From NCBI GenBank assembly GCA_035266845.1, contig DATFMP010000042.1, positions 1 through 27,898 on the forward strand: a DNA stretch of 27,898 nucleotides, in the 5' to 3' direction. Both the position numbers and the translations under genes were made by a program. Position 1 is the stretch's first letter, and each line of letters begins with the position of its first letter. The notes under the pieces are model-generated. The model searched no databases. It saw only the letters and a list, made by a program, of their open reading frames with translations, and had not been told where the DNA came from. Of the stretch, positions 21,469 through 27,898 are shown one piece after another. This stretch comes from DATFMP01 sp035266845 (lineage in GTDB: Bacteria > SAR324 > JACQKK01).

Positions 21469-21538
21469 ACTGGACGATCCCTGAGCCCCCGGGGGATTCT
21501 CATCCCTCGCACCCCCTGCATAACGATCGTGACGCCCC

Positions 21539-22330
21539 TCAGGCCGGCAGGGGCGAGAGCGGGGCCGCCATGGCGCCCAGGCCCTCCACCACGGAGGACA
21601 TCACCTCACCCGCCGAGGCGTTGAGCACCAGTGTGGCGTAGGGGTCGTGGGGCGTGTCCTGGCGATTCACGATCACCAGCGGCGCCCCGGCCCGCATGGC
21701 ACGGATGGGGAACTCCGCTGCCGGGTAGACCACCAGCGACGAGCCGATCACCAGGAACAGGTCACAGGCATCGGTCTCCTCGGCCGCGCGCGCCAGACTT
21801 TCCGGCGTGAGCATCTGGCCGAAGGAGATGGTGGCGGGCTTCATAAGGCCACCACAACGTTCGCAATCCGGTGCCTCGCCCGCAGCGCTCACAAGCGGCT
21901 GGAAGGCTTCGCGCGGCACCCGATGGCCGCAGGAGAGGCAGGCGACGAAGCGCGTGTTGCCGTGCAGCTCGATCACCTTGTCCGACGAGGTACCCGCAGC
22001 CTGGTGCAGGCCGTCCACGTTCTGTGTGACCACCGCGCCCAGCTTGCCCAGCGCCTCCAATGCCACGACGGCCTGGTGAGCGGCGTTGGGCCGGGCCTGC
22101 AGGATCTGCTCGTACATGGCCGTGCTGCGCAGCCAGTAGCGGCTGCGGGATTCCGGGCTGGCCAGGAAGCGGTCGATGTGGAAGTCGTTGGGATCGAACT
22201 TCTCCCACACGCCGCCCGGCCCGCGGAAGTCCGGAATGCCGGACTCGGTGCTGATGCCGGCGCCCGTGAACACGACGATCCGCCGGGCATCGCGCACAAA
22301 CTCGATCAGCCTGTCCAATTGCTCGTGCAT
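21539..22330 (-). CDS. cobB: Sir2-family NAD-dependent protein deacylase
   Basis: This 263-residue sirtuin hydrolyses NAD to remove acyl groups from lysine, releasing nicotinamide and O-acyl-ADP-ribose. Visible motifs are GAGIS (23-27), GIPDFRGPGGVW (31-42), TQNVDGLH (102-109), catalytic H123 in ELHGN, zinc ligands C131, C134, C156 and C159, IGSSLVVYPAA (195-205) and VNRQ (221-224). Length is normal. The Y-x-x-R pair that marks class III desuccinylases such as E. coli CobB is not evident at YWLRSTAMYEQI, so plain deacetylation is as likely; the gene symbol is by convention only. ATG 22330 has GGAGG on the minus strand. It converges on the diguanylate cyclase gene across 70 bp and diverges from prc. 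Confidence 0.93.
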   Translation of the reverse strand: MHEQLDRLIEFVRDARRIVVFTGAGISTESGIPDFRGPGGVWEKFDPNDFHIDRFLASPESRSRYWLRSTAMYEQILQARPNAAHQAVVALEALGKLGAVVTQNVDGLHQAAGTSSDKVIELHGNTRFVACLSCGHRVPREAFQPLVSAAGEAPDCERCGGLMKPATISFGQMLTPESLARAAEETDACDLFLVIGSSLVVYPAAEFPIRAMRAGAPLVIVNRQDTPHDPYATLVLNASAGEVMSSVVEGLGAMAAPLSPLPA

Positions 22331-22384
22331 GGGCCCCTCCTGTGCAGACGCGGCGGGCGCCGCGGGCGGTGCGCGACGGCTGGC

Positions 22385-22401
22385 TGAACCCTATCGGTTC
22401 A
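22385..22401. promoter_or_regulatory. Small inverted repeat in the sirtuin/prc divergent spacer
   Basis: TGAACC (22385-22390) and GGTTCA (22396-22401) flank CTATC; on the minus strand the centre reads GATAG, like part of a -10 box, 55-70 bp upstream of the sirtuin start. A second hairpin, CCGCTCC (22429-22435) with GGAGCGG (22443-22449), lies nearby. The 324-bp spacer 22331-22654 holds no gene that I can support. Confidence 0.3.
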
Positions 22402-22654
22402 CCGCAGCCTCCAATTGAGCAGGTACCACCGCTCCGGCGCATGGAGCGGAACCCCCGACCGGCCGGCGCATGCCCGCATTCTCGCCTGAATGAGGTCCGA
22501 TCCTACCACAACGCGCCCGCGCTGGACCGCGCGGGGCAGTGCGCCCCGAACAGATGCGGTTGCCAACCTGGGGGGATTGACGCACATTGGGGGTATGCAT
22601 GGCACCGTCCGGGGCGTGGGGTCCCGCCGGTGCCATTTCTCATCCTGGACCCAA

Positions 22655-24688
22655 ATGGTTATGTATCGCGCACTGCGAGTCGTTGCGATCCTGCTGCTGA
22701 TTCTGGGCGCCTCCTGTTCCCATCCTCATGCGGATGAGAACCCGGAGTTGACCGGCGATCACGTGGCCAACATCACGCGCATGTTCCTGCGCACCCACTA
22801 CAGCCGGGCCAACTTCGACGATGCGCATTCGGCGGAGATGCTGAAGGAGTACGAACAGCGCTTCGATCCAGGCCGATACTACTTTCTCCAGAGCGATATC
22901 GAAGAGTTCCAGCGCTATGCCACCAAGCTGGACGACCAGATCCGGCGCGGCAACATCGACGTGGCGTTCCTCGTCTACAACCGCTTCCTGAAGCGGGTGC
23001 AGCAGCGTGAAAAGTATCTCGATACGCTGCTCCACGAGCACTTCGACCTGACCAAGGACGACACGTTCGTGGTGGACCGCAAGGATGCGCCCTATCCCAA
23101 GACCGACGCCGAGGCCAACGCGCTGTTCCGCAACCGCATCAAGCGCGAGTTGCTGGAGCTAACCCTACGCGGGGAGACCCAGCAGCAGGCCAAGGAGGCA
23201 CTGCGCAAGCGCTACCGCTCAGTGCACTTCCGCTTCGAGCACTTCACGCACAATGACGTCGTGACCGCGTTCCTGAATGCCTTCACCGCCGCGTACGATC
23301 CCCACTCGTCCTACATGTCCCCGGACGATCTGGAGAACTTCAACATCTCCATGCGGCTCTCGCTCGATGGCATCGGGGCCACCCTGCGCTGGGAAGACGG
23401 CTACACGGTGATCTCCTCCATCATCCCCGGCGGCGCCGCGGCGCGCGACGGCACGCTGAAGCCGGAAGACAAGATCATCGCCGTAGGCGAGGGCAAGGCT
23501 GGGCCCCTGGAAGACGTCACCAACACCCGCCTGATCGATGTGGTCAAGCTGATCCGCGGCGAGCGCGGTACATTGGTGCGCGTGGCCTACCTGCGCAAGG
23601 GCAAAGGCATGGGGGAGGTGCGCGGCGAAGCCTCCATCGTGCGCGACAAGATCGTGCTGACCGAAGGCGAGGCCAAGGGCGACGTGGAGCCGCTGCAGGT
23701 GAGCTGGCGGCCGCAGCCGCTGCACATCGGCATCATCAACCTGCCCTCGTTCTACGTGGACTTCTCCAAGCGCAACACGGACCCCGCGGACTTCAAGAGC
23801 GCTTCGCGCGATGTGGCGCGCATTCTGGAGCGCTTCCGCTCCAATGGCGTGGATGGCGTGATCCTGGATCTGCGCAACAACGGGGGTGGGGGCCTGGATG
23901 AGGCCATCTCGCTGGCCGGGCTCTTCCTGCACCGCGGTCCGGTCGTGATGGTCAAGGATACGCGCGGCAACATCTCCCGCATCAACAACCCGCACAGCGA
24001 GCCGCTCTATTCAGGCCTACTGGTGGTGCTGGTGAACCGCTACAGTGCGTCGGCTTCCGAGATCGTCGCCGGGGCTCTGCAGGACTACGGACGCGCCGTG
24101 CTGGTGGGCGACCGCGCCACGTTCGGCAAGGGCACCGTGCAGAACATCATCACGCTGCCGCAAGGGCTGGGCGCACTGAAGGCCACCGTGGCCAAGTTCT
24201 ACCGCCCCGGCAGCGCTTCCACGCAGAACCGCGGCGTGGAGCCGGACATCGTGCTGCCCTCGATGATGAACTACCTGGACATCGGCGAGTCCTCGCTGGA
24301 CAACGCCATGCCCTGGGATGCGGTGAAGCCCGCGTCGTTCAAGCCGTGGAGCGATCTGGATTCGGTGTTGCCGACGCTGCGGGAGCGCTCCCGCGAACGG
24401 GTGAGCAAGGACCCGTACTTCATCGAGGTGCGCAAGGAGGTGCAGGACTACCTTCACGACCGCAAGAACCGCAAGACGGTGACCCTCAAGGAACTGGTGA
24501 ATGAGGCGAAGGTGGACAAGATGGAAGCGGCCGCGGCGGTGAAGGACGGCGTCGGATCGCCCCATGGCACCGGGGACAAGGACGCCAAGACGCCCGATCC
24601 GCGGCTGATCGAGGCCGAGCACATCCTCGCGGACTACATCCAGCTCCAGGGCCACGGCTCCCGGGCGATCGCCACGGGCAAGGGCTAG
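22655..24688 (+). CDS. prc: Carboxy-terminal (tail-specific) processing protease, S41 family
   Basis: This 677-residue periplasmic protease degrades proteins by their C-termini. Residues 4-20 are a signal sequence ending LGASC (C21), so it may be a lipoprotein, although the -3 glycine is atypical. A helical N-terminal domain (about 30-225) includes FDPGRYYFLQSDIEEF and DPHSSYMSP. A PDZ domain follows at about 237-320 (IGATLRWEDGYTVISSIIPG). The S41 catalytic domain carries ILDLRNNGGGGLDEA (403-417), NRYSASASEI (461-470) and GDRATFGKGTVQ (485-496). By alignment with E. coli Tsp the dyad is S466 and K492. A C-terminal extension (about 560-677) matches the Tsp type. Start ATGs at 22655 or 22661 are both possible, without a strong Shine-Dalgarno. 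Likely roles include cell-wall hydrolase turnover and envelope quality control. Confidence 0.94.
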   Translation: MVMYRALRVVAILLLILGASCSHPHADENPELTGDHVANITRMFLRTHYSRANFDDAHSAEMLKEYEQRFDPGRYYFLQSDIEEFQRYATKLDDQIRRGNIDVAFLVYNRFLKRVQQREKYLDTLLHEHFDLTKDDTFVVDRKDAPYPKTDAEANALFRNRIKRELLELTLRGETQQQAKEALRKRYRSVHFRFEHFTHNDVVTAFLNAFTAAYDPHSSYMSPDDLENFNISMRLSLDGIGATLRWEDGYTVISSIIPGGAAARDGTLKPEDKIIAVGEGKAGPLEDVTNTRLIDVVKLIRGERGTLVRVAYLRKGKGMGEVRGEASIVRDKIVLTEGEAKGDVEPLQVSWRPQPLHIGIINLPSFYVDFSKRNTDPADFKSASRDVARILERFRSNGVDGVILDLRNNGGGGLDEAISLAGLFLHRGPVVMVKDTRGNISRINNPHSEPLYSGLLVVLVNRYSASASEIVAGALQDYGRAVLVGDRATFGKGTVQNIITLPQGLGALKATVAKFYRPGSASTQNRGVEPDIVLPSMMNYLDIGESSLDNAMPWDAVKPASFKPWSDLDSVLPTLRERSRERVSKDPYFIEVRKEVQDYLHDRKNRKTVTLKELVNEAKVDKMEAAAAVKDGVGSPHGTGDKDAKTPDPRLIEAEHILADYIQLQGHGSRAIATGKG

Positions 24689-24715
24689 CAGGCACCTCCC
24701 GCACAGCACACAGGC

Positions 24716-24735
24716 GGGGCTCCGCTCGGAGCTCC
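24716..24735 (+). terminator. Hairpin after prc
   Basis: GGGGCTCCG (24716-24724) pairs with CGGAGCTCC (24727-24735) around CT, with one G-T wobble, 28 nt after the prc stop. It shares the short-loop style of the other 3'-end hairpins in this window. Confidence 0.5.
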
Positions 24736-25292
24736 GCTCCCATTCACACCCGATCAGCGACGCTTCATGCAGGGGGCGTGCGGCGCGGCCGTGTCGCGCC
24801 GCCGGCACTCGCCGAGGCTAGGCCTCTGCGCTGAGCAGGCAGATCGAAGCGCCACGGTGCGCGGCAAAGCGACGCACCGCAAGGCCCTGGGGCGAAGCGC
24901 TCTTGGATGCGGCCATCTGTGGGGGGTATTCGAATGCGGGAGGTGATCCCGCCATCAACGCCTGCCGGTTTGAGCTCGCTTTCTCAGGGACAGAGAGATT
25001 ACCGGGACAGTGATTCACTCTGTGGCAGAGCGTTGATGACGTTCACGCCCCTATCTGTTTCACGATCCGTACCAGCGCTCTCGTAATCCCGCATCTCACT
25101 GATATGACGAATACTATCGAGAGATGCGCCCTTGCTGATGGCGGCGGAACTGCACAAGTATTGTGCAAAACGGATAGAACACGCCTAAACATTAGGCGGA
25201 CGGGGCAGCGGGGACGACCTGCGCCGCGGGAGGGCGCCCGGCGATGGCCAAGAGCGGCGCCGGCCGGGGGTCGGGCGGGCGACGGCTGGTGG
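24736..25292. other. Gene-free convergent spacer with small tandem inverted repeats
   Basis: About 560 bp between the prc and CsgG-like 3' ends is less GC-rich than its surroundings, especially 24920-25200. It contains GCGGGA/TCCCGC (24936-24952), two GGGACAG heptamers about 20 bp apart near 24990-25010, and two adjacent 7-bp inverted repeats with 3-nt loops. The latter are TGCACAA-GTA-TTGTGCA (25151-25167) and CGCCTAA-ACA-TTAGGCG (25182-25198), both perfect. A 66-codon minus-strand frame (24818-25018) has no family I know. The segment may be a decayed mobile or REP-type element, or hold an unrecognised RNA. Confidence 0.4.
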
Positions 25293-26600
25293 CTACCAGC
25301 GCAGCGCGAGCTGCATGCCCACCTCGTGCGGGGCGATGTACGGCGTGAGGTCGACCTGCACATAGCCCTTGGCGCGCCCCTCCACCATCAGGTCGTTGAT
25401 GTCGCTGCGCGACTTGGTCCAGCGCCAGAACGCGTAGCCCGTGGCGCCGGCGGAGCCCACCAGCTCGATGCGGTCCGTGGTGTTGCTGCTGTTGTAGCGA
25501 TTGAGCACGTACAGCGTGATGCCCCCGGCCACGAGGCCCACGGTGAACCAGAAGTCGCGGTCCTTCTCCGCGCTGCGCACGGACGTGGCCCAGCGGGTGC
25601 GGTCGGTATCCTGCACCAGCACGGGGGCCAGCTCCAGCGGGCGGATGCGGTTGGCCAGGCGGATGCCGGTGTCCAGCTCCTTGCGGGTGTTCTCGATCAG
25701 CTCGATCTGGCGCTGCGGGTCAAGGTAGGTGTGCACGTAATACCCCACCTGCGGCTCCTCGGTCTTGTGGATGAGGATGGCCTCGGAGGAGTTCTGGTTG
25801 ACGTTGAGCACCTTGACGATGGCGACGTTCTTGCGCTGGGTGTCGATCTTCTGGCCTTCCAGGTTGGTGATCGGCACCTCCTGCTTGTAGATCACCATGT
25901 AGTCGCCCAGCCGGATGCCGTTCACCTTGCCCAGGCTGATCACGATGCCGCGGATGGACGTGCTCAGCACGCGCCCCTGCAGCAGCGAGTTGCGCGAGAT
26001 GTTGTTGGCGAGCTGGAACAGGTCGTCGTCCATGGTGGCGTCGCGGAACTGGATCTCCTCCTCGTAGTCGTTGAGGTTGTTGGTGGTGTCGATCATCCGC
26101 ACGCGCAGGGAGAACGTGGGGTCGGTGAGCGTGAGGGTGCCCACCAGCACGAAGTCCGCCCCGATGCGCTTGCCCGCCTCCACGCCGCAGGCGATCTCGC
26201 GGCAATCCACCAGGTCCGGCGCGGAGCGCTCGAAGGCGGCGTTGACCTCCCGCGGCCCCACCACATCGAAGTGCCCCGTGTTGCGCAGGTTCTTCTGCAG
26301 GATCAGCCCGATCTGCTCCGTGGCCGACTCGGTGAGCCCGAACGGATTGAGCCCCAGCACCAGCAGCTTGATGCGTCCGTCGTTCTGGAACAGGTCCTGA
26401 TCGCTGGCGAAGAGCGTGCCCGCCATCGACGAGCCCCCGGGGCCCCCACCCTGCGCGAAGTTGGCCTGGGCCGGGGCCGTGCCGGGATTGACCGCCAGCA
26501 GGGCCGATGCAACAATGAGCGCCAGCACGGCGGGGCGGCTGAGCCAGCGGCCCAGCCCGGCCGGCAGGCGGTATCGGTGACAGCGGCGGAAGCGGCGCAT
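25293..26600 (-). CDS. Secreted CsgG/LpoB-like and FlgT-C-like two-domain envelope protein
   Basis: This 435-residue protein has an N-terminal basic region, a hydrophobic signal core (VLALIVASALLAV) and likely cleavage after APAQA (about 46). Residues 76-205 resemble CsgG/LpoB-type domains: IKLLVLGLNPFGL, then LILQKNLRNTGHFDVVGPREV, then LVDCREIACGVEAGKRIGADFVLVGTLTL and VRMIDTTN. Residues about 208-292 resemble the FlgT C-terminal barrel (GIVISLGKVNGIRLGDYMVIYKQ, then VAIVKVLNVNQNSSEAIL). Two hydrophobic segments follow (350-366 and 377-393). The end reads VGMQLALRW with a terminal tryptophan, like an outer-membrane beta-signal. It is probably an envelope assembly factor whose partner is unknown. 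ATG 26600 lacks a Shine-Dalgarno; an in-frame TTG at 26675 has AGGAGG 9 nt upstream. Confidence 0.72.
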   Translation of the reverse strand: MRRFRRCHRYRLPAGLGRWLSRPAVLALIVASALLAVNPGTAPAQANFAQGGGPGGSSMAGTLFASDQDLFQNDGRIKLLVLGLNPFGLTESATEQIGLILQKNLRNTGHFDVVGPREVNAAFERSAPDLVDCREIACGVEAGKRIGADFVLVGTLTLTDPTFSLRVRMIDTTNNLNDYEEEIQFRDATMDDDLFQLANNISRNSLLQGRVLSTSIRGIVISLGKVNGIRLGDYMVIYKQEVPITNLEGQKIDTQRKNVAIVKVLNVNQNSSEAILIHKTEEPQVGYYVHTYLDPQRQIELIENTRKELDTGIRLANRIRPLELAPVLVQDTDRTRWATSVRSAEKDRDFWFTVGLVAGGITLYVLNRYNSSNTTDRIELVGSAGATGYAFWRWTKSRSDINDLMVEGRAKGYVQVDLTPYIAPHEVGMQLALRW

Positions 26601-26669
26601 CGGTTTCGGTTGCGGGTGTGAACGCAGGCGGGATGCTCGCCCAGGCGTCCCTGGCCGGGCTCCCTGCCG

Positions 26670-26683
26670 AAGCAAGCTTGCTT
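26670..26683. promoter_or_regulatory. 14-bp palindrome in a divergent promoter region
   Basis: AAGCAAGCTTGCTT is a perfect palindrome in the 192-bp divergent spacer between the CsgG-like gene (minus) and the JAMM gene (plus). On the minus strand AGGAGG (26690-26685) lies directly before it. The site is a possible operator, or it may hold the true TTG start (26675) of the CsgG-like gene. Confidence 0.35.
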
Positions 26684-26792
26684 TCCTCCTGGGAAAAGCA
26701 AAAACAACGCCAGAGGGGCACGGTCTCCGCGGCACGAGTCTGTGCCCGCGCCGGGGGCCCGCCCCGCCGGCCCGGCACTTGGGAACCCGACC

Positions 26793-27269
26793 ATGACGCA
26801 ATCGCCCCTGAGCATCCCCCCGGCGCTGGTGCAGCGCTGCTTCGCCCACGGCGCCTCGACCTACCCCGAGGAGGGCTGCGGCGCGCTGAGCGGCCCGGCC
26901 AACGGCGATGCCGTGGACGGCTACCACCCCATCGCCAACATCCTGAACCAGATGCACGCCGAGGACCCCGAGCGCTACCCGCGCACCGGCGCCAACGGCT
27001 ACTTCATGGACCCCGCGGAGATGATGCGCCTGGAAAAGGCGCTCGCCGCCGAGGGCCGCGCCGTCAAGGTCATCTTCCACTCCCACGTGGACGTGGGCGC
27101 CTACTTCTCCGCCGAGGACAAGACCCGCGCCCTGTGGGCCGGCCAGCCCCTGCTGCCCGGCATCGCCTACCTCGTCTGCGGCGTCAAGGCCCGCCAGCCC
27201 GATGGCGCCATCCTGGCCTGGTTCGACGACGACGCCGGCGACTTCCTCACCGCCCCCGTGGAGGGGTAG
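26793..27269 (+). CDS. JAMM/MPN (Mov34/PAD-1, M67) metallopeptidase-like protein
   Basis: This 158-residue stand-alone JAMM domain has the full zinc set: E27 in YPEEGCGALSG, then H96 and H98 in FHSHVDVGAYFSAEDK, with S106 and D109. The spacing H-x-H-(7)-S-x-x-D is exact. Known bacterial members remove C-terminal extensions from ubiquitin-like sulfur carriers (ThiS/MoaD/CysO-like, as QbsD or Mec+) or cleave isopeptide bonds. No sulfur-carrier, ThiF/MoeB or E2-like gene is in the window, so the substrate is unknown. Residues 45-70 (HPIANILNQMHAEDPERYPR) form the usual insertion loop and the YFMDPAEMMR helix is typical of this group. ATG 26793 has no strong Shine-Dalgarno. It converges on the last gene with a 20-bp gap. 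Confidence 0.9.
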   Translation: MTQSPLSIPPALVQRCFAHGASTYPEEGCGALSGPANGDAVDGYHPIANILNQMHAEDPERYPRTGANGYFMDPAEMMRLEKALAAEGRAVKVIFHSHVDVGAYFSAEDKTRALWAGQPLLPGIAYLVCGVKARQPDGAILAWFDDDAGDFLTAPVEG

Positions 27270-27289
27270 GCACCTCACCTTCGGCCGGC

Positions 27290-27898
27290 TCAGGACAGGG
27301 CCCCCTGGGCGGAGAAGGGGGCGACGCCCGCAGGCGCATTGGCTTCGTTTCGCAGTGCAGGGTTTCGCAGCGGGGAGGCCCCATCCCCCGAGCCCCCGGC
27401 CCCGCTGGGCAGCGGCGGGGGCGTCGGCCCCGTCGGCGACCCGTCCCCCGGCCAGCCGCTGGCCTCCCCGCGCCACGCGTGCACGTCGCGCAGATCCCGC
27501 TCGCGGGCGGCGCGCTCGCGCTCGGCGGCCAGTTGCGCCAGCTCCGCGCGCTCCTGTTGCCGCCGGTGCGCCTGCGACCGGCGTAGCTCCGCCGTCAGCC
27601 GCGCCGCGTTGCGCTCCAGCGTGGTCTCATAGCGCGCCAGCCGCGCCAGCGCCCCGCCGTAGGGCCCGGAATCCAGCGACCACGCCCCGCCCAGCCCCTG
27701 ATCCTCCGTCAGCATGTCGTAGCGCAGCCGGTCCATCAGCTCCGCCTCCAGCGCCGGCACGCGCGCCAGCCGCCATTGCACGGCGGCGATGCGGTTCACG
27801 ATCAGCACCTCGAGCTGCGTCTCCGGGCACAGCTCCGCGTGCAGGTTGCGCCGCAACTGCTCGAATTCCGACGCGTCCTCGTCCGCCAGCACCATGCG
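27290..27898 (-). CDS. Hypothetical protein of the HGL/RNEPN-type low-complexity family, 5' end outside the window
   Basis: The frame is open to the right edge, so the N-terminus is missing; the ATG at 27895 is probably internal. The visible part starts with EDASEFEQLRRNLHAELCPE, then LEVLIVNRIAAVQWRLARV, an acidic helix, and LARYETTLERNAARLTAEL. It ends in an Arg/Gln-rich helix and a Gly/Pro/Ser-rich tail containing LRNEANAPAG. This order (E-D...F..L...L..EL.P....E..LV..IA...WRL.R, then L.RYE..LER...R...EL) matches a common uncharacterised family in Rhodospirillales, Planctomycetes and uncultured phyla, whose N-termini typically read S-G-P-x-T...N-x-x-x-H-G-L. Its function is unknown; some copies lie near mobile DNA. 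Confidence 0.6.
   Translation of the reverse strand, partial: RMVLADEDASEFEQLRRNLHAELCPETQLEVLIVNRIAAVQWRLARVPALEAELMDRLRYDMLTEDQGLGGAWSLDSGPYGGALARLARYETTLERNAARLTAELRRSQAHRRQQERAELAQLAAERERAARERDLRDVHAWRGEASGWPGDGSPTGPTPPPLPSGAGGSGDGASPLRNPALRNEANAPAGVAPFSAQGALS

Noticed and set aside
22577..22605. TTGACG at 22577 as the -35 of a prc promoter
   Set aside because: At 16-18 bp spacing the downstream hexamers (ATGGCA, TGGCAC) do not resemble a -10. TATGCA lies only 11 bp away.
24818..25018. A 66-codon minus-strand frame in the prc/CsgG-like spacer
   Set aside because: No family, no Shine-Dalgarno that I trust, and a start inside a stretch with repeated GGGACAG heptamers. Kept only as part of the spacer description.
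25182..25198. CGCCTAA-ACA-TTAGGCG as an integron attC core
   Set aside because: It resembles attC core-type bases superficially, but lacks the full R/L box arrangement, the 55-140 nt body, any integrase and any cassette array.

Overview
The window is about 28 kb of very GC-rich bacterial chromosome. It holds 23 to 24 protein-coding genes with short spacers, GC-biased third codon positions and good Shine-Dalgarno sequences. I found no rRNA, tRNA, CRISPR array, phage module or intact insertion sequence. Placement of the host is inference only. The glycyl-tRNA synthetase is the single-chain alpha2 type with a zinc-knuckle insertion. Most alpha-, beta- and gammaproteobacteria instead use the alpha2beta2 enzyme. 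A Rep-type helicase, a Prc/Tsp protease with its C-terminal extension, and a CsgG/LpoB-like secreted protein suggest a Gram-negative, proteobacterium-like lineage outside those classes (Myxococcota/Desulfobacterota, or a related uncultured soil or marine phylum).

Layout. 1-5.7 kb: the end of a molybdopterin-binding-domain protein, an L-2-amino-thiazoline-4-carboxylate hydrolase-family protein, a convergent pair made of phosphonoacetate hydrolase (phnA) and a beta-hydroxyacid dehydrogenase, then a TenA-like protein, a DUF924 protein and an NTF2-like protein. 6-9.7 kb: an orphan Tat-exported ABC solute-binding protein, an HpcH/HpaI aldolase, a RelE/Phd-YefM toxin-antitoxin pair with an unusually long gene overlap, and a crotonase. 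9.9-13.5 kb: glycyl-tRNA synthetase and Rep-like helicase. 13.9-18.1 kb: a short-chain dehydrogenase, a small histidine-rich membrane protein, a benzoylformate-decarboxylase-like ThDP enzyme and a small helical protein. 18.3-22.3 kb: an orphan ParA ATPase with a Trm112-like protein, HU, a diguanylate cyclase and a sirtuin. 22.6-27.9 kb: Prc protease, a CsgG-like/FlgT-like envelope protein, a JAMM metallopeptidase and the end of a low-complexity hypothetical gene.

Most genes are independent transcription units and many neighbours are convergent or divergent. The clearest functional pairs are phnA with the dehydrogenase, antitoxin with toxin, Trm112-like with ParA, and possibly the solute-binding protein with the aldolase. 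The catabolic genes together suggest a heterotroph that scavenges organic C, N and P compounds.

The intergenic DNA is notable. Several gene 3' ends carry related mosaics of perfect hairpins with 2-3 nt loops and a shared GGGGGCCGAGGG block (near 0.83-1.0, 9.74, 15.58-15.77 and 18.17 kb). Two ~80 bp elements have GTCATTCCG-type terminal inverted repeats (13.56 and 15.42 kb). Several promoters carry palindromes over or next to the -10 or -35 element. No gene cluster here looks like a clearly new multi-gene system. The best candidates for something undescribed are the repeat mosaics, the extended antitoxin, the CsgG/FlgT-like protein with an outer-membrane-like C-terminus, and the histidine-rich membrane protein with its palindromic promoter.
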